From Mya arenaria (lineage: Eukaryota > Mollusca > Bivalvia > Myida > Myidae), in the NCBI RefSeq assembly GCF_026914265.1, contig NC_069136.1, forward strand, positions 55,593,658 to 55,657,657: a stretch of 64,000 bases of DNA. The letters run 5' to 3'. Numbering within the stretch: position 1 is the first letter of the stretch; each line of letters opens with the position of its first letter. Shown piece after piece: positions 33,575 through 45,342 of the stretch. A program made the translations under genes and the position numbers. The notes beneath the pieces were generated by a model. It ran no database searches. It saw only the letters and a list, made by a program, of their open reading frames with translations, and was not told the DNA's origin.

Positions 33575-35048
33575 CATTACTAATCCATTACTAGTGTTAT
33601 TCTTACTACTGCTTTTCCTGTAAATAGTGCTAGATATATGTTTAAGAAATTAAGGGAAAAGGCTTCAGGGGCATACCAAGGCATACGCTAATACAACCAT
33701 GTTTAAATCATTACAAATCACAAAATAAGGAAGCTTTTGAATGTATTTTGATTTTTCGTTTTTGAACTGCAGGCAGTATCACAAGCATCAGTGCACGTTT
33801 GCCAGGGTCATGTCATGATGCCCACGTGTGGAGGACCTCCAGTATATGCAAACACATGGAAGTGAATCACCAAGGTATATACAAGTTAGCCCTGGCTAAG
33901 AAGCTATTTTTAAATCAATTTTAATATTCATTGGGGGAATAACTTTTATAATTTTGTTGATATTATTGCATTTTGTCAAAACATCAAGGTCTGGCAAACT
34001 GCTTTATCATCAACATTAATGATTAAAGTTCAATTGTATATTTTAATTAGCAAACCTCTGTTTATACATTCAGCTGTGATTATTCTTTGTTGTACAATGA
34101 ACAAAACAAATGAAAATGAAATAAAAATGATCCCTTAATAATGACTTATATTGACAGGAAACGGCAGTGAGGAAAGATTCGACAAGGCTCACGTCAAAAC
34201 CAGAAACATCATTGAAATAGTTTTCGGAGAATGGAAAAGGAAATTTCATGTTCTACACGGAGAGAAATATAAAATATCATATGCATAAGCAACCAAGTTA
34301 AGATGTTTTCTAATGAATAAGGGTATTCACTAATGGTGTTATGGCAATCATCAAGTAAACTTGTTTAGTTTTGCAGTTGTAAGTGACCTATCAAGATGAT
34401 CATTGGGCTTTTCCTAGGCAAGAAGTATGAATTGATGCAGGCTGATAAATGTATTTATGAACTAACATCATAGGGACACATACTGTATTTTTCCAGTTCA
34501 TCTGTTGTTCCATCTAGCAGACATTGGAAAGTACTGCTTTGGCTTAGTTTGTTTAGAAAAAAATCAAACAAATGTACCCTAAATGGCCCTGAGCTAATAA
34601 ACGAATACACAGGAAATCGGCCCCTACTGTGACACCAGCCCAATTAGCAGAAGATGCACAGTAGGGGATTATCATGGCAAACATTCCTTAAACTAGGATG
34701 TTATATTATATAGTTTTAACAAAATAGACCGAGATAATTTTTAATTGATCTCTTTTCATATTCATCTAAGAAAGTCTTCATAGCTTCAAGTCATTTAAGA
34801 ATAGAATACATACAAAAATTAGTTTTTACAATGTATTTCATTCATAATTCTTATTGCAGATTCGAATGAAGCCTGCAAAGGTCTACAGAGTGATTGTTGC
34901 TTGTGCAGTCCTGTACAACCTTTCGATTCTTGGAAGGAGCTATGGACCGATGGATGGCAAGGGGATCAGAGCCCATATTTTACAGACATATTTCAGCTCA
35001 TAAAAAATATTTAATCATGATCCTATAGTGTTAATGGTTTCATGCCTT

Positions 35049-35404
35049 AAAGCTGCACTCTCACAGATTCACCATTTTTACAACTTATTTTTTTTTTGTC
35101 CTGGCAAGAGCAATTTTTGGCGTACTAGATATCATTTGCAAACTAGTGATAAAAGACTACTGACAAAAAATCAGCAGATTTTCATATTCCGTTCGAAAAT
35201 TGTCGTTTTATGAATCAAACCATTACGGTTTAAGAAAATTGCATATATTAACATCATTTTTTTCAATTAACTGTAAAAGTCTGCGATCTAATTTTTTGTC
35301 CGCAATTTTTTATAACGGGTTTCGATGGACTTCGCAAAAATTGGCTCGTTCCTAGACAAAAAATAAAAATGTTGTCAAAACGTACAATCTGAAAGTGCAG
35401 CTTT
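35049..35404. mobile_element. fold-back MITE, family 1 copy a
   Basis: Starts AAAGCTGCACTCTCACAG and ends CTGAAAGTGCAGCTTT, with inverted similarity reaching at least 45 bp inward. A second copy lies at 62950-63297. Confidence 0.8.
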
Positions 35405-35411
35405 GAATTGA

Positions 35412-35744
35412 AACTCTTACTCAAAATCGATACATACACATTTATAACAGCTTTTAACTTGTTACTCAGTTTGCATTGATTAAAACTATTAATAACTGAT
35501 AACAAGATTGTATCCGTGTGTTTAATAGCAGAAAGTGCAAAAATATTAAATTATTTGTGAATGCTAACAGATTTACTGTGGTCTACTATAGCCCTTTAAG
35601 GTAGAAATACCATGTCTATGCTCATTTCTTTCAAATTAAACTCCGTATCCTTCAGAAGAATGTTTTTGACATTTATACAACCTTTTTGGAATATTAAAAC
35701 AATATTTATAATCGTCCTAAATTGTATTTGGGAGTAAGAGTGCA
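35412..35744. mobile_element. MITE, family 2 copy a
   Basis: Ends carry ACTCTTACTC and GAGTAAGAGTGCA as terminal inverted repeats. A diverged copy lies at 52943-53282. It directly abuts the family 1 MITE. Confidence 0.7.
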
Positions 35745-35749
35745 TATTT

Positions 35750-38700
35750 ATCATATGTTTGAAATGAAATACAGACTTTTATGGTAAAAATTCATCCTTG
35801 CCTTATGCTTTAACTTTGGCTGATCATCATAATGATATGTTTATTCCAATTGTTGAATCTCTGTAAAGGACTGATTGATAATTAGGTAAAATGTTTTTAC
35901 TCACATTTGCAGTGTATTATTGAATATTAACAATACTGTTGTTCTAAAAATCAAACACTGAAAGTGCTGAGGGACGGTACTGCATAAAGCTGGCAGCAGG
36001 AGTGTTAAAACTGGTAGTATAACTGTAATATGCGTGGCAAGAGGTGAGTGAATCGCCCTTAAACTTAAACCAGAGGCTTAAGCTGACGGCAACACTTGGG
36101 CGAGTAGTATAGCCCTCCTTACTCTTCGAATAGTCGAGCTAAAAACTGGGCAACAACTAATAGGATAAGACAACATCTATTTTGGCTTTGGTAAGATGCA
36201 AACCATAAAACATGAACACTGTAGTGCATACGTAAATAAATTTTATTGTGAGGTTGTAAATGTTTTAATGAATTTCAAAGGAAAAATGTAATTAAAAACA
36301 TTTAAACAATTAAATGTTGAATATGACTTATAAATGTCAGCTAATATAAGATTAAAGCTATTGGAGGTTCATTAGGTGTAGCAGCAAAAAATGCTGACAG
36401 TGGTGTATTCATATGATGTTGTTATCATAGCTGGTTTAAATTATGCATCAACAGACAACCACACCTGTCATAGACTAATAGGCCTTAACACCAGAAGTTC
36501 AATTACAGGAAAGAAAAAAGAACAAGGTACATTTGTATATGAAAACGGAATGTTCTCTTTTGTGCGTTTTTATAACTGGTCTATGATTAAAAGTTATAGT
36601 CCAGTATCTTATTTCATAATCAGAATAGGTCTGAAATTGAGCCCAATTAACACTTCAAATGAAGCGCCTCTTTATCTCGCGATAATTATCAATATTATAT
36701 CAGGGTTTATAATTATCAATATTATATCAGGGTTTATAAGATCAATTGGGGATGAACCAAAAGTTCATCAACATCAGCCAATTCAATGTTTCGTCCAAAT
36801 AATTTATCAATTTGGGCTAGTATGAGGTCAAAAAAGCAAACTTATAAATTAAAAAAATAAATATTTCTATCCCTGTCTCAGCTGTGTGTATACACTTAAT
36901 AATAGCATGTGAGGATCCTGTGATGTTTACAGGAACACACTCAGAAGCTATTTGTTTTAAATAACTGGGATTAACTCGGTCCAAAAACTCAGTAAAAATG
37001 TACACAAGATATAAATTCAATTTAAGTTTTTTTCCATCTTGCAATGGTATCATCTGGTGTCTATGCTTTTGAAATGAATTTCAAGCATGCCTGAATGACA
37101 GTTAAGTTGTGCCATTTAAGTAATGTGTTATTTTTTGCCAAAACACAAATGAGTACAACGGAGTAGATAATAGCAATTGTCCAGATTAGAAAAGCACAAA
37201 ACTGGAACTAAAAAAAGTTTACTAATAAAATAAACCAGTCTGTAGTGTTACATGTATCTATGAGGAACTACTTTGGCAAAATGATAATGTACAGGATATT
37301 GGGATTATTAATATAACCCCTGTTCTAATAGCAACAATATAAAACCATCACACATACTATTAAATCTGAGGCAAAGTGAAAGTAATGCAATTCATGGAAG
37401 ATGATGAAGATTACAATTATCAAATAACATAAATGACAATAAGAGTATATCCATTATCACACTCTTTTGAGCAGCATTTGTCATTATTTACAATTGAACA
37501 AGAAGAAATTTACATGAAATGAGATAATCACTGAATCATGAGTAAAGTAATAATGTGAAAACAATGAATCAAAGTGATACACATGACAACACTATAACAT
37601 TGTAGCAGAGAAAACATGCAACAAGTGAAAATGGTTACAATTATGTCAAAAATCTATGTCTCATACAAAGCAATGCATACAAGCACTAACATGTATGTTG
37701 AACTAATTTATAAGTATATTTACTAGGATTTGTACAGCAAGTTCCATAGGATTTGAAAAGTGATTATTTTTAGTTTGTAGATGTAATGTAATTTAATTAA
37801 CTATCATTTATTTATAGGTAAAGCAGTGCATTTGGTTGGGGGAAAATCCCATATGTTTATTATTATATATTGTTTTAGGCTGTAAACTGCAAAAAAGGTT
37901 TGTCAAAAAAAAATCATAACAGTTGAGGAATGTTTGAAATATGTTTTCTGAAAGTAGACAAAACAATAGAGCATAAAGTTATTATCATTTTATATTAATT
38001 ATCAATGTGGAAGACATTCCTAGGCAGGCATGGAGAAGAGCCAGTTTTTTTAACAGTGATCAGACTTAAAACATTGAAAGAAATCTAATGAAAAATATAT
38101 AGACAATTGAAAGCAGAAATGTCAACAGGTTTATTGCTGAGTAGTTGTAGGAAATAAGACATTGGCTGCCTGCAATATAATGAAGAGTACTAACCAAGTG
38201 ATATGAAAATGAGAACAAACAACAGTGGTTGAAATAAATAAAAACAAAATCAAATAGATTATCTGTTATTCAATCAACACTGGTATGGCAACAGAAGAAA
38301 AGTAAGTAAACATCATTACAGAGTGGAAATTCATCTTAATGAAATCATTGTTGACATCAAGTACAATATTTATAGCGCTGATAATACACCAGTAAAAATG
38401 TAATAAATTTGGCACTGTTTGTACATACTGGTGAGATCAAGTTGCAGCAGAATACATAACACAGGAGTTTATCATTCTTCAACAATGACTGAAGACAGCA
38501 TGATTGCCTTTCAGACCTTTCTAGTAATGTTTGAAAATGAGGAAATGGTAGTAGAAGTAGTATACTGTTCAAGCTGATGGTCCAGGTACACAGTTAGGTT
38601 GTGTTAATGAAGGAAGATGGTGTCATTTCAATCTGTTCAGTTACATGTAATCTTTACAAAATGGTGGCGTTAGAACCGAATTGTTTAAAATAAAAGTGAA

Positions 38701-39186
38701 GACTTCCTTCTGCTGTCAGTAGGAAGCAAAATCAGCTTGGTGGAAACAGTCAGCATTGTGTCATCTGAAACTCCACCATCCAATCATCTCTTGGCCTCTT
38801 TCACAAAGGTAGCTCAGATTTTCTGCAAATGTTCACACATGCTAATAAAAAAATTCAAACTTTGAATACTTCAAAATAGCTAACAACTAACATATTTCAA
38901 ACAACGGATTAGAAATACAGCAGAAATTAGAGACAAAATAAAGAATATATTGTATAAATTTGGCAATGAGTGTTTTTTTCTATTATTATGGGCATTTGTT
39001 ATTATGTATCTAGACATACATAAATTTTAAGTTAAATGAAACAAAATTGAAAAAAAAATTCGAACAGCATCGATACATGTTGTTTTAAGAATGATCTGAC
39101 AAAATTTCTAAGCTTTTGGACCAAAATGACTGGCACTAATCTTAAATTTTCCAGATCTCTGGTGGTGATGCTGAAATTCTATTCAC
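35750..39186. other. no gene recognised
   Basis: AT-rich DNA inside the Harbinger region. Apart from the 27-bp duplication nothing is identifiable. Short frames here lack splice support. Confidence 0.4.
36683..36736. repeat. 27-bp tandem duplication
   Basis: AATTATCAATATTATATCAGGGTTTAT-type unit present twice in a row (positions 36683-36709 and 36710-36736). No gene is evident around it. Confidence 0.9.
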
Positions 39187-39365
39187 CTGCATTATCAGTA
39201 TAATGTTTGTTGTGGTAGTTGTAGTGAATGGTTTGTAGGTGTTGGCAACAACATCAGTAAAGCAGGTCATCAGTATGTCTCCCGGCCTCACATCTTTCAG
39301 CACAGCATTGAGCATAATGGTCACAACCTCATTGCATATCTTAACAGTAAGACCTGGACTTCTTC
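39187..39365 (-). CDS. candidate internal exon of an unidentified gene
   Basis: On the minus strand an acceptor (TCTAATGCAG) and a donor (CAG followed by GTGAAT) bracket a 179-bp open stretch. It enters in phase 1 and leaves in phase 0. It encodes 59 residues including LTVKICNEVVTIMLNAVLKD and a Thr-rich run. I do not recognise it. Upstream at 39640-39860 another frame holds a Cys-rich segment (CNRCFRLCMNSKCIRCRF). I could not link the two or find a start or end, and it may be a transposon gene fragment. Confidence 0.3.
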
Positions 39366-40189
39366 CTGCATTAGAAGACAAGAAAAAAATGCTAAATAAA
39401 CTCAGTGATTCACATTTACAGAGAAACACAAAAAATATATGTACAAACTCTATAAAAAAGCAAAGTTATATGCATGTTACTATTGGCTGTTTCAAAGGGA
39501 TAAGGGCACACATAGTAATCTGATATTAACAAGTTGATAGAACTTAAATATTTTTCAGAAGTTTAATTTATATTTTGAAGGTAAAATGCATTTTGAAAAA
39601 TGTATGATAAATGAAAGATTCCATACCTGGATTATTTTGCTAGAAACTGACACCCTTGTTTTTTGAAGTGACTGTAGAGCATCCTGAAGGAAGACCGTGG
39701 CAGCCCCTGCAGGTTAACAAACCTGCACCGGATGCATTTGCTGTTCATGCACAACCTAAAACACCTGTTACATAAAGTGGAATTTCTTGTCCCAAGTCTG
39801 CCGAAAAACTCTGTGGATGGAGCACTTTTGACCTGCTGAAGTTGTTAGGATATGTTATTGCCATCATGGAATGCCATCTGAGCTCCTGTGGTATGCCACA
39901 TTCCCACAGGCAAAGAATGGGGTATGGCCCGCTTTTTTTCTTTTTCCAAAGGCTTCATTGATGGAATTCATCTGCAAATACATATGTTTCATTTTAAAAT
40001 GATGAGCAAAGAGCATATGAATACTGGCAGTGGTGTTAATATTTATACAGACTTCTTAATATGGTATTGTGAAAACATCTAGGTATTATATTAGTCAGAC
40101 AGGTGCATTGTTGCCTGAGTACTTTTTCAGTCAAAGAAGCATAGTTCGTAACAAAAATGTCAATCATAATATAGCTTTTAACTAAAATT

Positions 40190-40352
40190 TAGTCAACTTT
40201 CAGGACAAGGTACAATGGTTTGTGATCAGAGTAGTATGATTCTAGAGTGCCGTAAGCTCTTAAACAAGTTGAATCCAAGTTTGTGTATATATGGTCTAAA
40301 TATGAGCCATAATCAGTTGTAACTGAATCTATTAACTGGCGCAGATGGAAAT
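40190..40352 (-). pseudogene. Helentron endonuclease tail fragment
   Basis: Minus-strand frame reading RQLIDSVTTDY, LDHIYTNLDS and LESYYSDHKPLYLVLK before a stop at 40190. The SDHKP motif with an upstream DHIYTN is the C-terminal end of an exonuclease-endonuclease-phosphatase domain. Helentrons carry such a domain after their Rep/helicase. It follows the Rep N-terminal segment directly but in another frame, so the intervening HUH Rep core and helicase are deleted. Confidence 0.65.
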
Positions 40353-42208
40353 TGGTATTTCCTCTAATGTCAAATCTTCACCATTCACAAGTTTTGACAG
40401 CGAACGCAATAATGCCTCCCACTTTGTTTCTGCAGCAGAAAAGGAACAAAACCAAGTTGGTATGCCTAGTTGTCGAATCATTGCAAATACAACACGTTTA
40501 ACCTTTTCCCAGTATGGCGGTGAACCACGTAGAGTGCGAAGTACCTTGTAGCCATCGTTTTGCATAGTTAATTTGTCAACAAAACCAGGTGTCAAAATAT
40601 CACCAGCTGTGAACTTTGCTCCCTTTATTTTACATTTACGGACAGCAAGAGTGACTTTGTCTCTTATCTGTTTGATTTGCAGTCTTTTGAGTTTGAAAAA
40701 TACATTCGGAATGCATACTGCAACTCTTCTGTCAACATTTCTGAGTTCCCACTTGCATATAGAGCTGTAGTGAAGAGGCACAACACGTTCACTGTTGTCT
40801 ACACGTTTTTGTCCACAGAATATTGAAGGAAAAGAAAGGAATTCAGAATGAAAGTCCTGAAAAAGGCCGACAGGGGTATTGCATTCACCAGGGGCAACAC
40901 ACAGTATTTGATTAAACTCTCTAAAATCAACAGACTGTAGGAAAGTGTCCAAATTGCCAGTAGGTCGATCAGAAAAGTTACAGTCTTCAGTCCATCCATC
41001 ACTTGTATCATTTGCACCAGTGTCAGAAGTTGTTGATAGTTGTTCACTAGATTCTGAGACATCATGAGTTTGTTGAAGCCAGTTTTCATTGATTGTAATT
41101 CCTTCATTCCTGAACAAAGAACTATTGCCAACCAACCACTGTGCTGCAGCAAAAACTTTGTTTGGCCTTATGTTTTCAAACGCTACATGGTGTTTGTAAG
41201 ACAGTCTGCGTTTCAATTTCAACATAATCGTCTCATTTTCATTCATCATCAGAGGCAGATATTTGATGGTACTATTTACATCTGAAGGCACATTTACAAT
41301 GTTGCCTTTCAAATTTATTTGGCCTCCTCGTGGCCGTTCTCGCAATTGCATGAAAGGCAATCTTGGTGATACCAACCGTTCTTCCAGGTTTGATAAGTTC
41401 AGTTCTACTGGTTTGACAGGGAATCTAAGGCCATTGTGTAACCAAAACTGGGGGGTTCTCCCAGACTTTATTGCTGTCCAACAACTTTGACAAATCCATT
41501 CTTTGGAATCAACACTTCTGTAATGATTAAGATATTTGTTAATTTCATTCTTCCCTTTTGCACGCAGTTTTGCAACATTCTGTACCGAATGCTTAAAAAA
41601 TGTCTGAGTACAACATGAGCATACATAGTCGGGCCCAAAACAAACAAGGCTTTCAAAGAACATGCACATATGTTGTATCTCCAAACAGCTGTGTGTTGTA
41701 CATGTATTAGAACTTGTTGCATTGGAGACATGCATATCATCAACAAGACTGTTATAAGTTTTCCCTTTCATCAGATCCCGAACTTCTTGTTGTTTTGCAG
41801 GAATTTCACAATCGCAAAGCATGTTTGCAGGTGTCATTTCGCTACAGTCATTGCCTGAATAACCCTGTGAATCACATGTATTTACAGACTCTGTATTTGT
41901 GCTATTCTTAGTGGTAGCTATTTCACTATGGTCATTGTATGAATAACCCTGTGAGACACTTGGATTAAAAGACTCTGCTCTTGTAATATGCAGCAAGTTG
42001 ACAGGTGCCATTTCGCTATTGTTACTGACTGTATTACCCTGTGAGATGCTTGTATGTATGGGATCTGTATTTGAAACATGCATGTCTTCTACAAACACTT
42101 GGAAACTTTTTCCTTTTATCAGATCCTGAATTTTTTGTCTCTTGTTATATACTCCTTCCTCAGAACCCACTTTTTTCTTCATTACAGTTTTTGGCTTTGT
42201 TGGCTTAA
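40332..42208 (-). pseudogene. Helentron Rep N-terminal region (DUF6570 and Helitron_like_N), truncated
   Basis: A 616-residue open stretch (40332-42182), open further up to the TTAA at 42205. Residues 1-170 hold two copies of a unit like DLIKGKSFQVFVEDMHVSN and several SQGYSxNDxSEM repeats. A cysteine-rich segment follows (CSCC, then WICQSCW). The DUF6570-like part includes LEERLVSPRLPFMQLRERP and KRRLSYKHHVAFENIRPNKV. The end is the start of the Helitron-like N domain, with SPPYWEKVKRVVFAMIRQLG and WFCSFSAAETKWEALLRSL. Reading stops soon after, before the HUH nuclease motif. The helicase is absent. This is a rolling-circle transposon remnant of Helentron type; protein order and the endonuclease tail support the subtype. 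Confidence 0.75.
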
Positions 42209-43342
42209 CCCTTTAGCGCATGTATACGAGATAGGCCGACATAGCTCATTAGCAGATGTAAACGCATCTGGCCGACCCTATACACTACTGGATGTAAACG
42301 CATCTCCCACATATTTCAATAGGGTCATTTCAATACTTCAATATTGCGTCTTTCTTTTTGTAAACAATATCCCGGATGTTTATAAAGCTGAAGATTAACC
42401 TTTTGTGTATTGATTTTCCCTCGAAAATGTCGTCTGCTAAAACTTGAAGGTCATTATTTATACTGCCAATCACAGGTGTGAGATCCTACTGTGACGTAAT
42501 AAAACCTCGAGGAATGGCAGTACTGTACAGTATGGAATTTCCCAAAAACATTGATGCGTAAATCAATGAAATTATTATGTCAGTTTAATTTACCATTGAA
42601 ATCAATAAAGATAATAATTATTTGTAGAAAATATTTTGTGTTACAAACAATAGAAACAATAAGTAGCTGAGAAAATGATGAGTAAATTTTCTGCTGAGCT
42701 AATCGATGGCCAGCATGGTTCCGGTCGTAAAATAGGTCAAGTAAACAACATTTGTGCAAGCGTTTGATGATTTAGATCTTTTTATTCATTACTTGGAAAA
42801 CATTTATCGGATTTCTTTTTGTAAAGAATTTTATGAGGGGGTAATAAAGTTAAACAGACACTCTGGACTGGATCCCTCAGCTGGATGACACCGGATATTC
42901 CTGCCACATTTCTGTGTATTATACACAAGAACATCAATTGTCGGCTTTTTAATCCAGATGTGTCTTTTTTATGATAGGGGTAATCAAATTTAGATCAATC
43001 CCAGCATATTATTACCCTTTGATTTAATGCAATTATGACATTTCAAAGAAATGTTACAATTCCATCTTGAAAATCATTCACAGATGAAATAAAAGAATTT
43101 TGTATTTCATCATTGACACCATTTATTAGATAAATTAATTACCTATAAAAATGTTTTCACATAAAAAAGATTTGGAAACAATTATTTGGAGTAATATTGA
43201 TTTTAAGGTCATACTGCTGTATTCATTTGCTCATTTTCGAATATCCTGAAAAGTACCTATACAGATAAGGACTGCTTATCAGTAAGATGGCTATTGACTG
43301 GGAGGTTTAATCTGGCCACTTGTCTATGTGCCAAAGGGTTAA
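42205..43342. mobile_element. piggyBac-like non-autonomous element
   Basis: TTAA at 42205-42208 and 43339-43342 flank ends that both begin CCCTTT on the inner side: CCCTTTAGCGCATG on the left and, reverse-complemented, CCCTTTGGCACATAG on the right. TTAA duplication and CCC-starting ends are typical of the piggyBac superfamily. No transposase is visible inside. The insertion splits the Helentron reading frame, and a single TTAA would make the frame continuous. Confidence 0.75.
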
Positions 43343-44043
43343 TTTCATATCCCATTCTATTGTCAAGAATATGGATAGTCTGGTCAAACTCATTAAACTT
43401 TCTTCTCCTTTTTAGGAAAGAAAATGAATGCAAATCAAACTGCATTGCAGCTAACTGGGTTCCTCCAACAGAAAGTGACAAAGAACGCAAAAAATCGCAC
43501 AAATGTTGAAGTGACAGAACTCTACCAAATATGCATGTCCCTGTTGGGCAACTCATTCCACCTTTATTTCGTGAATGGCTGTCAAAAACATAAAAGCAAG
43601 AATCTTCAAAATGCAATCCAACTGATATTCCACTAAAGACAATAATGAGGTCTTGTGACAGAGAACATGCAGTATTAAAAGCATCCTCCAGTCGGAAAAA
43701 ATTTTGGCCATCAACTTGACAACTGTCTCCAAAGAAACCAGAAAACACGGCATTGTGTTTAACATGTACAGTTTTACCTTTGTAGTATATTCTTTCAGAA
43801 ACATTTGCAGGATCAACTAATCTAGAACTGTTATCAGTCACATCAAGTGCACAATAAAGATGACTGCCCGCAAACAATATGTCATGTAAATCTTCCTTTT
43901 TTTATATCTTTAATGGCTGTAATGTACTTCAAAGTGATCAAAAACATCAAACAGTTTGGAACACACTGTCTTCCTCTTGCATTTTCTGGAAGGCATTCAT
44001 CAGCCTGATTAAAATCAGCAGTAATAATCAAAGAAAAATCCAT
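43343..44043 (-). pseudogene. Helentron N-terminal cysteine-peptidase-like domain
   Basis: The minus-strand frame starts at an ATG (44043) with MDFSLIITADFNQADE, then GRQCVPNCLMFL, which supplies the likely catalytic Cys. After a one-base frame slip in a seven-A run (near 43898-43904) the frame continues through LFAGSHLYCALDV to FYVFDSHSRNKGG, giving the His and Asp region. This arrangement resembles the OTU- or herpes-tegument-type peptidases that accompany Helitron-like proteins. I assign the class by motif spacing only. It runs up to the piggyBac-like insert at 43342, beyond which the same frame resumes as the Rep N-terminal region. Confidence 0.65.
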
Positions 44044-44112
44044 TGTCAATGTTCAATAACCAGCCCTGTTACTGTATTACATAAATGTGTTTTACTGATA
44101 GTTCCACAGCGG

Positions 44113-44335
44113 TACCTAACAATTCTTGATAAACATACCTATTTTATATATATATATATATATAATATGCATGCACTGTGCTGTTTGTTGAGTTTTGTGC
44201 TGTTCTTCTATGTTTCTTGTTTGTGATTTTGTGTACTATTTCTTTAGATTTGCCCAGTGCCACTAAACCGGGTTTATGTTTAAACGTTTTGCTACTGACC
44301 TTGTTTCTGTACCCTTTTGCATAAATATTCAAACC
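44113..44335 (+). repeat. dispersed repeat, copy 1
   Basis: Shares TGCTGTTCTTCTATGTTTCT, GTGCCACTAAACCGGGTTTA and TTTTGCATAAATATT with 57230-57400, 57600-57760 and 58415-58553. It includes an internal TA microsatellite. Nature unknown; SINE- or element-end-like. Confidence 0.75.
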
Positions 44336-44439
44336 AAAACGTTATTTGTTCAAAGTTCAATTAGTATACACGTCAACAAGTTCATCTCAAAATTGATTGT
44401 TCAATGTCTAATTAGTATACATGTCAACCAGTTCAACTC

Positions 44440-45342
44440 CAGGTTTGTTTGTTCAATGTTCAATTAGTGTTCATGTCAACTAGTTCAACTCTAATTGTTT
44501 GTTCAACTCCAGATTGTTTAGTCAATTTCAGATTGTTTGTTCAACTCCAAGATTATTTGTTCAAAGATTTTTTATTCAACTTGAGATTTTTTGTTCGTTC
44601 AACTCCAAGATTATTTGTTCAACTCCAGATTCTTTATTCAACTCCAGATTGTTTGTTCAACTCCAAGATTATTTGTTCAACTCATGATATAATTTGTTCA
44701 ACTCCAGATTGTTTGTTCAACTAGATTGTTTGTTCAACTCCAAGATTATTTGTTCAATGTTCAGTGAGTATGTCAACAAGTTCAACTCCAAGTGTTCAAC
44801 AGATTGTTTGTTCAACTCCAAGATTGTTTGATCAACTACAAGATTATTTGTTCAACTCCAAGATTGTTTGTTCAACTCCAAGATTATTTGTTCAACTCCA
44901 AGATTGTTTGTTCAACTCCAAGATTATTTGTTCAACTCCAAGATTATTTGTTCAACTCAAGATTATTTGTTCAACTCCAAGATTGTTTGTTCAACTCCCA
45001 AGATTATTTGTTCAACTCCAAGATTGTTTGTTCAACTCCAAGATTATTTGTTCAACTCCAAGATTATTTGTTCAACTCCAAGATTATTTGTTCAACTCAA
45101 GATTATTTGTTCAACTCCAAGATTGTTTGTTCAACTCCAAGATTGTTTGTTCAACTCCAAGATTATTTGTTCAACTCCAGATTATTTGTTCAATTTTCAG
45201 TGAGTTTGTCAACAAAATCAACAGCAGATTATTTGTTCCACTCCAGATTGTTTGTTTGATGTTCAGTGAATATATCAATTACTTTGACTACAAATTGTTT
45301 GTTCATTACCAGACTGTTTGTTTGATGTTTAAAGTTCCGTGA
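44440..45342 (+). repeat. minisatellite, about 20-bp unit
   Basis: TTGTTCAACTCCAAGATTAT-type units repeat from about 44500 to 45260, with A/G variation at one position and occasional 1-2 base deletions. The left edge has longer related units including GTTCAATGTTCAATTAGT. All three forward frames stay open, so long apparent proteins rich in LFVQLQD or ICSTPR are artefacts. Confidence 0.97.

Larger units (their letters stand above)
32022..35003 (+). pseudogene. PIF/Harbinger (HARBI1-like) DDE transposase, multi-exon, damaged
   Basis: Exon 1 (32022-32557) gives a helix-turn-helix region (RRYRFSNDNIDRLVDLLTD, then LQQVMIALRFYASGAFLQVI) and GCIDGTHIHIQSPGG with the first catalytic Asp. Exon 2 (33777-33874) gives ITSISARLPGSCHDAHVWRT with the second Asp. 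Exon 3 (from 34158) gives [20 protein letters not shown] with the catalytic Glu. Exon 4 (34860-35003) gives the C-terminal RMKPAKVYRVIVACAVLYNL. Splice phases agree, but the first donor (GTTTAT) is weak. Two defects stand out: the usual GDSGY-containing stretch between exons 2 and 3 is missing, and no GT donor follows exon 3, so reading stops at 34288. The catalytic residues survive, but this copy is probably inactive. Confidence 0.75.

Noticed and set aside
36391..36825. 144-codon open frame
   Set aside because: Low-complexity, AT-rich, contains a 27-bp duplication and has no splice or domain support.
44440..45342. Long overlapping open frames rich in Leu-Phe-Val-Gln and Ile-Cys-Ser-Thr-Pro repeats
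   Set aside because: They arise from a stop-free 20-bp tandem repeat read in each frame. There is no start context, splice support or domain.
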